Origin: Verrucomicrobiota bacterium
GTDB taxonomy: Bacteria > Verrucomicrobiota > Verrucomicrobiia > Limisphaerales > JAEYXS01
Direction: 5' to 3'
NCBI GenBank assembly: GCA_021156225.1
Contig: JAJNBN010000319.1
Location: 1-7,185 of the forward strand
DNA: 7,185 nt
A model generated the notes under the pieces. It saw nothing but the letters and a program-made list of their open reading frames with translations. It did not search any database and had not been told where the DNA came from. The position numbers were made by a program, and so were the translations under genes. Positions 1-6,172 of this stretch are shown piece by piece; the first letter of the stretch is position 1, and the number at the start of each line of letters is the position of its first letter.

Positions 1-1259
1 AAACGCACCGCTTTCCAATTCCCCGCGCGCACTGCGGTCTTGCCCCCTTGCTCGTAAAATTCCCAATACAGATACTCGTGCTGTTTCTGCTCTTGGTTCT
101 TACCCAGCAAGGTCGGCACGAAGCTGATGCTGTCCAAGCCTTCCGGTGCTTTGCCTCCGCTCAGATCAGCCACTGTCGCCATGAAATCTCCGAAATAACC
201 GATGTGCTCAGTCGTCGAACCACCTTTGATTTTTCCCGGCCAACGCGCAATGAAGGGCACGCGGATGCCGCCCTCATAGAGATCACGCTTCATACCTCGC
301 AGTGGACCATTCGCATCAAAGAAATCCGGATCGTTCCCGCCTTCCTTGTGATTGCCATTGTCCGAGGTGAAGATCACGAGCGTTTTCTTGTCGATCCCCA
401 GTTTCTTGAGCTTGTCCATCAGGCGCCCCACATCGGCATCCAAGCGCGTGACCATCGCCGCTTGCCCTTTATCCTGGGGTTTCCAGTCCAAGTTCTCATA
501 CTGCCCAAGCGCAGGTATCTCCTGCCCGTTGCCCGTGCCGCGCGTGCCTTCGTTGTTTGCATGTGGCAGAGTGAAGGCGAGGTAGAGGAAGAATGGTTTG
601 CTCTTGTTCGCCTCCACCCAGCTTAGCGCCTCCTCGGCCATCAGGTCGTGGCTGTATTGCTTCTTAACCGTAGCCCAGCCCTGACCGTAATCCCCCTCAC
701 CCGGCACGATGTTCTCCAAGTAAACGCGCGAATCATTACGGAGAAGAAACTCCGGATAATAATTGTGGGCATGATGCTGGTTCAGATAGCCAAAGAAATG
801 GTCGAAGCCCTTCTTATTCGGATGCCCAATGGAATTCTCCTCGCTCAGGCCCCACTTGCCGATGAGCGCCGTGGTATAGCCCGCCTGCTTCAGCACCTCA
901 GCCACAGTCACATCTTCCGTACGGACCGTTTGCGGCATGGGATTCTCCTTGCCGGAATTACCGCGCACACGCGCGTGGCCCATGTGTTTACCCGTCATCA
1001 GCACACAACGCGAAGGCGCGCATACCGGAGCACCGGCATAAAACTGCGTGAAGCGCATACCCTCTTTCGCCAGCTTGTCGAGGTGCGGCGTCTTGATCTT
1101 CTGCTGGCCGTAGCAGCCCAGATCCCCGTAGCCCAAGTCATCCGCCATGATGTAGATGATGTTTGGCTGCTCGGGTTTCACCGTGGCTGACACCGCTGCT
1201 CCAGCAAAAATTAAAAGGCACAATAGCGCCCATAGGCGCACGTCTGATCGAGGAGTCAT
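1..1259 (-). CDS. Secreted type I (FGly-dependent) sulfatase, C-terminus beyond the window
   Basis: This gene encodes an exported arylsulfatase-like enzyme that would hydrolyse sulfate esters, probably on a sulfated glycan; the substrate cannot be read from the sequence. The frame is open for 419 codons from an ATG at 1259 and runs off the left edge. The family is usually about 450-550 residues, so the C-terminal subdomain is incomplete. Residues 1-25 form a signal peptide with an LLCLLIF core and likely cleavage after VSA. MADDLG supplies metal ligands Asp40 and Asp41. CAPSRCVLMTG carries Cys80, the residue converted to formylglycine. Later come GKWGL (Lys135), LPH (His233), SDNGNH (Asp300, Asn301) and RGMK (Lys324), so the visible active site looks complete. 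GKWGL replaces the commoner GKWHL. No Shine-Dalgarno is seen upstream of the ATG. An intrinsic terminator separates it from argG, so it is probably transcribed on its own. Maturation would need a formylglycine-generating or anSME enzyme encoded elsewhere. Confidence 0.95.
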   Translation of the reverse strand, partial: MTPRSDVRLWALLCLLIFAGAAVSATVKPEQPNIIYIMADDLGYGDLGCYGQQKIKTPHLDKLAKEGMRFTQFYAGAPVCAPSRCVLMTGKHMGHARVRGNSGKENPMPQTVRTEDVTVAEVLKQAGYTTALIGKWGLSEENSIGHPNKKGFDHFFGYLNQHHAHNYYPEFLLRNDSRVYLENIVPGEGDYGQGWATVKKQYSHDLMAEEALSWVEANKSKPFFLYLAFTLPHANNEGTRGTGNGQEIPALGQYENLDWKPQDKGQAAMVTRLDADVGRLMDKLKKLGIDKKTLVIFTSDNGNHKEGGNDPDFFDANGPLRGMKRDLYEGGIRVPFIARWPGKIKGGSTTEHIGYFGDFMATVADLSGGKAPEGLDSISFVPTLLGKNQEQKQHEYLYWEFYEQGGKTAVRAGNWKAVR

Positions 1260-1315
1260 CGCCGGAGCCTAGGTGAAATCCCAGGGCGGGAAAAGAGCTT
1301 TTACCGCTGCTTGCC

Positions 1316-1351
1316 AAAAAGAAAACCCGGCGGCTTTCGCCATCCGGGTTT
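1316..1351 (-). terminator. Rho-independent terminator after argG
   Basis: Read on the minus strand, AAACCCGG (1351-1344) and CCGGGTTT (1330-1323) form an 8-bp stem. Within it a GGCG/CGCC pairing can extend the hairpin around a short A-rich loop. The tract TTTTCTTTTT (1325-1316) follows immediately. The hairpin begins 23 nt past the argG stop codon and lies upstream of the sulfatase, so it should end argG transcription and separate it from the sulfatase. Confidence 0.88.
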
Positions 1352-1373
1352 CTGAGATTTTGCTCGGGCTTGA

Positions 1374-2524
1374 TTACTTCTTCTTGCCCTTCTTCGCGCC
1401 ATGCACCTTGGCCGCCACCTTCAAGCGCAGGCCGTTCAGGCGGATGAAACCCGTCGCGTCGTCCTGGTTGTAAGCCTTCGTCGGGTCCGCTTCCATCGTG
1501 GCGATGTGCGGGTTGTAGAGGCTCACTGGAGACTTGCGGCCCGCCGCATACATGCCGCCCTTGTAGAGCTTCACGCGCACCGTGCCCGTCACGTTCTTCT
1601 GGCTCTCTTCCACATACGCCTGCAAGGCCAAACGTTCCGGTGCATACCAGAAGCCGTTGTAAACAAGCGACGCATATTTCGGGATGAACGAATCGCGCTG
1701 ATGCATCACTTCACGATCCATCGTGAGGCTCTCCATCTGGCGATGACCGAAGATCAGGATCGCGCCACCGGGCGTCTCATAGACCCCACGGCTCTTCATG
1801 CCCACAAAGCGGTTCTCCACCATGTCCACGCGGCCGACGCCATGCTTGCCGCCGATCTTGTTCAGCGTCCGCATCACTTGCAGCGGCGTCATCTTCTTGC
1901 CGTTCACCGCCACGCAATCGCCCTTCACATATTCCAACTCGACATACTCTGCCTTGTCCGGCGCGTCTTCCGGCAATACGGACAGCGTGGTGAAATACTC
2001 GCGATTCTTCAGGTCGAAGGAATCGTACCAAGGATCTTCCAGGATGCCCGCCTCATACGAGATGTGCAGGAGGTTGCGATCCATCGAATACGGCTTCTTC
2101 GCGGAAGCCTGCACAGGGATGCCCTTCTTCTCGCAATAAGCGATCATCTCCGCGCGACCCGGGAATTCCTTGCGGAACCGCTCATCACGCCAGGGGGCGT
2201 GGCGCCTTCCGCCTGGGCGATCTCCACCATGCGCTTGGCGATCAGCGGACGCGCGATCGACGTGCCGAGGAAATATTGTCCCTCATAGATCGCACCCGCA
2301 CGTATGATCGGGTAAATGAAATCGCTGGCGAATTCGTCCTGCAGGTCATCGATGTAAATCTTCGATGCGCCCGTCTTCTTCGCCTTCTTTTCGAGGCCCT
2401 TCAGCTCGTCATCCTGCCCCACATTGGCGCAGAACGCGATCATCTCGGCGTCATAGGTATCTTTGATCCACGAGAGCAGCACCGAAGTATCGAGGCCGCC
2501 CGAGTATGCCAGCACAATTTTCAT
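1374..2524 (-). pseudogene. argG: Argininosuccinate synthase with internal out-of-frame deletion
   Basis: ArgG joins citrulline and aspartate with ATP to form argininosuccinate, the penultimate step of arginine synthesis, in the cytoplasm. The first part starts at ATG 2524 (MKIVLAYSGGLDTS, the ATP loop at residues 6-14) and reads normally to EGAT (residues 106-109), including the Tyr84 and Ser89 region that binds citrulline in relatives. The sequence then jumps at about 2198/2199 to APWRDERF, in another frame, and continues correctly for 274 codons to TAA at 1374 (HISYEAGILEDPW, GKHGVGRVDMVENR, a Lys-rich tail). Compared with the roughly 412-residue family, about 30 residues plus one base are missing, including the GATGKGNDQVRF segment that contacts aspartate, ATP and citrulline. 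As written, the first frame ends at TGA 2146-2144 after 16 foreign residues. Everything else looks well conserved, which suggests a recent lesion or a sequence error. The TTG at 2542 is a poorer start than the canonical ATG. Confidence 0.93.
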
Positions 2525-2628
2525 AGTCACAAAATCAACCAAATCAGGCCGCGACTAAACGACAACCGGCCCAAACTGAAAAGAATAATTTTAAGCCATC
2601 CAAGGAGGGCGGATGTTCGATGCTCCCC

Positions 2629-3279
2629 TTACAGAACCCCTAATAACCGCTCAATCTCCTCGTAATTCTTCACGATATGCTGCGCCCGGCCCAGCTTCTC
2701 TGCCTTAAACGAATTCGTGATGGCGATCACCTGCATCCCCGCCGCGCGACCGGCTTCCACACCCGCCACCGAATCCTCGATCACCACACACTCTTCCGGC
2801 TTCTTGCCGATAAGGTCTGCCGCGCGCAAAAAGATATCCGGTGCCGGTTTTCCCTTTGCCACATCCTGACTGCTCACCACGGCGGAGAAATACGACCGCA
2901 GATTCTTGATCACCAGCACCTCATCGATCACCGGATGCAACGATCCTGAAGCCACCGCCAGCGGATACTTCGCCGCCAGCTTGTTCACTAACTCCGGCAA
3001 GCCATCAAAGATCGGCTGTTCCACGCGCAAGATTTCCAGAAAGCGATTCTGCTTCATCGCCGTCAGGTCTTCATACGTGTGCGCTGGCTTGTGAGCTGCG
3101 ATGAAATCCAGCCACACCGCCTTGTCCGACCGACCGATGTAATCCGGAATATGGATCCCATGCGTTTGGCCGTAACCCAGCCGATCGAAGATCTCCAGGA
3201 ACGCTTGCTCATGCCGTGGTTCGCTGTCCACGATCACCCCATCCATATCAAAAATCACCGCCGAAAAAGGCTTTATCAT
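2629..3279 (-). CDS. HAD-superfamily hydrolase, subfamily IA (beta-phosphoglucomutase/phosphatase-like)
   Basis: This 216-residue protein is a cytoplasmic haloacid-dehalogenase-fold enzyme, probably a sugar-phosphate phosphatase or phosphomutase; the substrate is unknown. All four HAD motifs are present. Motif I is FDMDGVIVDSE, with nucleophile Asp11 and general acid/base Asp13. Motif II is ASGS, with Ser111. Motif III is KGKPAPD, with Lys144. Motif IV is VIEDS, with Glu168 and Asp169 for Mg2+. Residues of about 17-85 form the helical cap of the C1 type. DGVIVDSE followed by His23 resembles beta-phosphoglucomutases and 2-deoxyglucose-6-phosphate or glycerol-3-phosphate phosphatases. Motifs alone do not separate these. 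The length is normal and the gene intact, ending in TAA. It lies 104 nt upstream of argG and 116 nt downstream of the VOC gene in the same direction. No Shine-Dalgarno precedes ATG 3279. Confidence 0.93.
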   Translation of the reverse strand: MIKPFSAVIFDMDGVIVDSEPRHEQAFLEIFDRLGYGQTHGIHIPDYIGRSDKAVWLDFIAAHKPAHTYEDLTAMKQNRFLEILRVEQPIFDGLPELVNKLAAKYPLAVASGSLHPVIDEVLVIKNLRSYFSAVVSSQDVAKGKPAPDIFLRAADLIGKKPEECVVIEDSVAGVEAGRAAGMQVIAITNSFKAEKLGRAQHIVKNYEEIERLLGVL

Positions 3280-3298
3280 ATACGACTTAAAATCAAAA

Positions 3299-3373
3299 CC
3301 GATACGAATTGCACTAATCTACACAGATTCTGTCTTTTCCCTAATTAGTGCCTATTCGTGAAACTCGTGTCAT
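3299..3373. repeat. Intergenic imperfect inverted repeat built of ~10-nt units
   Basis: The VOC-HAD gap holds two inverted arms, 3304-3318 and 3344-3359. They pair over 6 bp (ACGAAT with ATTCGT) and 8 bp (GCACTAAT with ATTAGTGC), with a small bulge and a loop of about 25 nt. Each arm is itself made of related heptamers spaced about 10 nt apart. On the plus strand these are ATTAGTG (3344), ATTCGTG (3354) and ACTCGTG (3363). On the minus strand they are ATCTGTG (from 3328), ATTAGTG (from 3318) and TTCGTAT (from 3308). The element could form a transcript hairpin between the two minus-strand genes. Minus-strand sequence after it is T-rich (TTTTGATTTT) but lacks a clean terminator tract. It may be one copy of a dispersed intergenic repeat. 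Confidence 0.6.
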
Positions 3374-3395
3374 CTCCTCACTTGTTAAGTTCTGG

Positions 3396-3800
3396 TTACT
3401 TCTTGAAAACTGAACCCGCCGGACGTTCCACGAAGTGCAGCAAATTCCCCTCCGCATCGTTAAAGAATAAAACGCTTCCACCACCACCCGCTGGCTTGAC
3501 CGGTTCCGCGAAGACAACCCCGCGCGCCTCCAATTCCTTCTTCGCCACTTCGATGGACTCCACCTGAAGGGCGAAATGTCGGATACCTGCCACTGAGTTA
3601 TCACCCACATCCGCCACCACGCGCTTACACGGCCCTATCTCCAGCATCACGCCGCCAGCCAGTTTGACAAAATAGACCGGCACCGATGCATCCTGCCAGA
3701 TCATCTCACCGCCCAGCACACGCATATACCATTCCTGCAAAACGGTAGGCGACTGCGCTGGCACTCCGATATGTTCCACCACAAATTTCATGCGCCGCAT
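3396..3800 (-). CDS. VOC-family (glyoxalase/bleomycin-resistance-like) metalloprotein
   Basis: This 134-residue single-subunit VOC protein has two beta-alpha-beta-beta-beta modules, residues about 4-56 and 72-127. The usual four metal-ligand positions are all occupied: His10 (VEHIGV), Glu54 (MLEIGP), His75 (RHFALQV) and Glu125 (HFVERP). This suggests an active metal-dependent enzyme such as a lyase, isomerase or dioxygenase, or a resistance-type binding protein. The reaction cannot be assigned. A Gly-rich loop (residues 105-108) precedes the last strands. ATG 3800 is chosen because GAGGG lies 7 nt upstream. ATG 3791 is three codons further in and is also possible. The frame stays open upstream to 3881, but that extension does not resemble the fold. 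It is the first gene of the minus-strand run and diverges from the propeller gene. Confidence 0.9.
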   Translation of the reverse strand: MRRMKFVVEHIGVPAQSPTVLQEWYMRVLGGEMIWQDASVPVYFVKLAGGVMLEIGPCKRVVADVGDNSVAGIRHFALQVESIEVAKKELEARGVVFAEPVKPAGGGGSVLFFNDAEGNLLHFVERPAGSVFKK

Positions 3801-3807
3801 TGGTAAA

Positions 3808-3812
3808 CCCTC
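3808..3812 (-). promoter_or_regulatory. Ribosome binding site of the VOC gene
   Basis: GAGGG on the minus strand lies 7 nt before ATG 3800. It favours that start over ATG 3791 and over the upstream open extension. It is the only well-spaced Shine-Dalgarno-like site seen in the window; the other genes lack one at normal spacing. Confidence 0.55.
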
Positions 3813-3960
3813 GCGACAGGAAAGCAACTCCTTCCTTTGGGGCTCGGGATGTCCCAACCCGCAGCAACGTCCAATGACCAACAGCCTCTATTGAGCATCT
3901 TTAACACACGGCACCTAAAAATTCTCCGAACCAAATCCCCGCCCCAGACGTAACATCTCC

Positions 3961-5235
3961 ATGACCGCCACTAGCACTCGGCCCCTGTCTTGCCTCATCA
4001 TCTTGCTCTTTCTCCAAGGAGCCCTCGGCGTCGACGGCCCCAATACCGGTCCCGGCCAGCCGCCCCCTAACGCCGCAGGCCCTTGGGACGCCGATGTCAT
4101 CGTCTATCGCGTCGATGCCACTGGTAAGGCCGAAAAGACCGCCAGTTTCGATCGCGCAGGTGTTCCTACTGTGGCGCGAATGAAGGATGGCCGGCTCATC
4201 GCTGCCCGCCAGTATTTCCCGGAAAACGACCGGGCGAACTTCGACAAAGTCGCCGTCCACTTCTCTGCGGATGAGGGGCGCAACTGGACCACCCCCGAGG
4301 TGATCACCGTCAGCGGTATGCCCGAAGGCATGCGCTTCCCCTTCGATCCCACCATGGTGGCCTTGCCTGATGGCCGCATGCGTCTCTATTTCACCTCCAT
4401 GCAAGGACGTCGCTTCGAAGAACACACGCCTGGCATCTACTCCGCCGTTTCTACCAACGGCATTGATTACACCTTTGAGCCCGGTGCCCGCTTTGCCGTG
4501 GAAGGCCGTCCGGTGATCGATTGCGCAGTCGCCTTGCACAACGGGGTATTCCATCTCTTTTCCCCCGACAACGGCGCGTCAGAAAAACGTGAGGAAGGAA
4601 ACCGTAATGGTCCACCACAAATGACCGGTGAAGAGGGCTTAGGTTATCATGCCACCAGCAAGGACGGTCTTAACTTCACGCGCCAGCCGGACTTGAAAAT
4701 CGACGGCCGTCGCCGCTGGCTGGGCAATGCAAGGTCCGATGGCAAGGTGATCACCTTCATCGGCACGGGCCAGCCTTTCGATCTTCCACTTGTTCCCGGC
4801 CAACGTGCCGGCAACATCTGGATGGCCACCAGCACAGACGGGCAAGCTTGGAAGCTCATCAAAAGCCCAGCGCTGATGGGAGCAGATCCGGGTGCCGTAG
4901 CCACTAAAGACGGCGGTCTGGTCATCGTCACTTCCGGCGAACCACGTCCCGGCACTCCCAGCGCCAATCGCATGCGTCCAAATAATGGGAATGAAAACTT
5001 CCAAAACTTCCGTCCGCAACCTCTTCCGGTGATGACGGCACTGGACGCTGATAATGACGGAACACTTAATGCCTCAGAAATAGCCCATGCCTCCGCGGCG
5101 TTGAAAACATTGGACCGCGATGGCAACGGCCGTTTGACACCGGATGAACTGCGGCCGATGGGCATGGGGCAACCGCGTACCCAAGGCGATGGCCAGTTCC
5201 GACCGGAAGGCCAGCCGCCAGCACCGCGCAATTGA
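3961..5235 (+). CDS. Secreted beta-propeller protein (sialidase/GH43-like) with C-terminal EF-hand pair
   Basis: This 424-residue protein is predicted exported. Residues 1-23 are a signal peptide with a hydrophobic CLIILLFLQGALG stretch. Residues about 45-330 are a beta-propeller of the sialidase or five-bladed glycosidase type. An Asp-box SADEGRNW (102-109) and the similar TSTDGQAW (290-297) are visible, with degenerate copies STNGIDY and TSKDGLNF. DPTMVALPDGRMRLYFTS and CAVALHNGVFHLF are typical blade strands. A Pro/Asn-rich linker (about 328-356) leads to two EF-hand loops, DADNDGTLNASE (362-373) and DRDGNGRLTPDE (385-396), both with Ca2+ ligands at the expected positions. The C-terminus is Pro/Gln-rich. 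The family suggests glycan binding or hydrolysis outside the cytoplasm, but catalytic residues cannot be assigned, so enzyme activity is uncertain. It starts a plus-strand run with the esterase 76 nt downstream. No Shine-Dalgarno is present; TTGAGC (3891) and TAAAAA (3916) make only a weak candidate promoter. Confidence 0.88.
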   Translation: MTATSTRPLSCLIILLFLQGALGVDGPNTGPGQPPPNAAGPWDADVIVYRVDATGKAEKTASFDRAGVPTVARMKDGRLIAARQYFPENDRANFDKVAVHFSADEGRNWTTPEVITVSGMPEGMRFPFDPTMVALPDGRMRLYFTSMQGRRFEEHTPGIYSAVSTNGIDYTFEPGARFAVEGRPVIDCAVALHNGVFHLFSPDNGASEKREEGNRNGPPQMTGEEGLGYHATSKDGLNFTRQPDLKIDGRRRWLGNARSDGKVITFIGTGQPFDLPLVPGQRAGNIWMATSTDGQAWKLIKSPALMGADPGAVATKDGGLVIVTSGEPRPGTPSANRMRPNNGNENFQNFRPQPLPVMTALDADNDGTLNASEIAHASAALKTLDRDGNGRLTPDELRPMGMGQPRTQGDGQFRPEGQPPAPRN

Positions 5236-5311
5236 TCTCCCACGCCAGCCCGCAACATTCACCGGAGAGCGGGGGTTTACGTGCGTGGATGAATCCGTTA
5301 CCGTTGCATTC

Positions 5312-6121
5312 ATGCGTTATCTCCTTTGCCTGCTCTTGCTGTGCACCACTGCGTTCGCGGACCTGAAAACGGATATCGAATTCGCCAAAGTCGGTGACGT
5401 CAGCCTCACTCTCGATGCTTACGTTCCCGAAGGGGACGGCCCTTTTCCTACGTGCATCCTCGTTCACGGTGGTGGTTGGATGCGGGGCGACAAGACGACT
5501 TACATCAAGCCGCTGTTCGACCCCTTGAGCAAAGCAGGCTTCACGTGGTTCACGATCAATTACCGCCTCGCACCGACGAATAAATTTCCCGCGTGCATCG
5601 AAGATACGGAAGCGGCGATCCGCTGGGTGAAGGCGCACGCGAAGGAATATAAGGTGGACCCGAAACGCATCGCGATCATTGGTGAATCGGCAGGCGGACA
5701 CATCGTGTCCTATGTGGGTGCGAAAGCCAAAAGTGACACCACGGTGGCAGCGGTTGTGCCTTATTATGCGCCGCATGATCTCGTCTTGCATGCAGATACC
5801 CGCAAGGCGCTCGGGCCTTCTCTCGAAGCTTTGTTCGGCTTGAAGGAGTTGAACGATGAGTCGCGCAAGGTATTGAAGAATGCCTCGGCGACGACGTATC
5901 TGCACAAGGGCATGCCGCCCTATCTGCTCATCCACGGCACGAAGGATGAACAGGTTCCCTACGAGCAATCCGTGAAGTTTCAGGAGCACATGAAAGCGCT
6001 GGGGAACACCTGCGATTTCATCACGATCGAGAACGGCATCCATGGCATGGGCGGCTGGCAAAAGCTCGGCTCCAATTACCAGCAGGAGATGATCGACTGG
6101 TTGAAGAAGACGTTGAAATGA
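5312..6121 (+). CDS. Secreted alpha/beta-hydrolase esterase (BD-FAE/lipase-like)
   Basis: This 269-residue exported serine esterase begins with a compact signal peptide (MRYLLCLLLLCTTAFA, cleavage before Asp17). The oxyanion motif is HGGGW (52-56), the nucleophile elbow GESAGG has Ser126, and the acid and base of the triad are probably Asp212 (HGTKDEQVP) and His244 (NGIHGMG). NYRLAP (83-88) is typical of the hormone-sensitive-lipase/BD-FAE group. Such proteins cleave acetyl, feruloyl or other small acyl esters, often on plant polysaccharides; the exact substrate is not readable. ATG 5312 is chosen because it yields the signal peptide. The frame stays open upstream to 5144, overlapping the propeller gene, but that stretch does not look like protein. 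It lies 76 nt after the propeller gene on the same strand and may be co-transcribed with it. The product has normal length, intact motifs and a TGA stop. Confidence 0.93.
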   Translation: MRYLLCLLLLCTTAFADLKTDIEFAKVGDVSLTLDAYVPEGDGPFPTCILVHGGGWMRGDKTTYIKPLFDPLSKAGFTWFTINYRLAPTNKFPACIEDTEAAIRWVKAHAKEYKVDPKRIAIIGESAGGHIVSYVGAKAKSDTTVAAVVPYYAPHDLVLHADTRKALGPSLEALFGLKELNDESRKVLKNASATTYLHKGMPPYLLIHGTKDEQVPYEQSVKFQEHMKALGNTCDFITIENGIHGMGGWQKLGSNYQQEMIDWLKKTLK

Positions 6122-6132
6122 CCTCACGTCCA

Positions 6133-6161
6133 TCGACTTCAAGCACGGTCGTTCCTATGAT
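6133..6161 (+). promoter_or_regulatory. Candidate sigma70-type promoter for the CHAD gene
   Basis: TCGACT (6133-6138, 4 of 6 to TTGACA) and TATGAT (6156-6161, 5 of 6 to TATAAT) are separated by 17 bp. The -10 ends 11 nt before ATG 6173, so a normally placed transcription start would give a leaderless or nearly leaderless mRNA. A GAAGG directly abuts the ATG with no spacing and is unlikely to act as a ribosome binding site. Chance matches of this quality are common. Confidence 0.3.
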
Positions 6162-6172
6162 ATATTTGAAGG

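Noticed and set aside
48..1190. Two plus-strand open frames (48-626 and 648-1190) opposite the sulfatase
   Set aside because: The minus strand reads a continuous sulfatase with all key motifs; the plus-strand products show no family resemblance.
2144..2205. Programmed frameshift in argG
   Set aside because: A frameshift could rejoin the frames but cannot supply the ~30 missing conserved residues, and no slippery-site-plus-structure arrangement is evident.
1401..2288. 295-codon plus-strand open frame opposite argG
   Set aside because: It is antisense to clearly recognisable ArgG sequence. The product is His/Arg/Leu-rich without domain features, and it spans the argG lesion only by chance.
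2525..2628. Promoter or attenuator in the HAD-argG gap
   Set aside because: The gap is AT-richer in part (TTAAAATTATTCTTTT on the minus strand), but no convincing -35/-10 pair, ARG-box or hairpin could be supported by eye.
3801..3881. N-terminal extension of the VOC protein to 3881
   Set aside because: The added residues do not match the VOC fold, and GAGGG is well placed for ATG 3800.
3901..4554. 217-codon minus-strand open frame opposite the propeller gene
   Set aside because: It is antisense to a propeller with signal peptide, Asp-boxes and EF-hands. It is Gly/His/Ala-rich with no motif and no plausible start context.
5144..5311. Upstream start for the esterase inside the propeller gene
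   Set aside because: It would bury the clear signal peptide of MRYLLCLLLL and overlap another coding region with no protein-like sequence.
5066..6142. 358-codon open frame on the minus strand opposite the esterase
   Set aside because: It is fully antisense to a gene with a complete signal peptide and catalytic motifs. Its translation is rich in Arg/His with no recognisable domain, as expected from a shadow of GC-rich coding.
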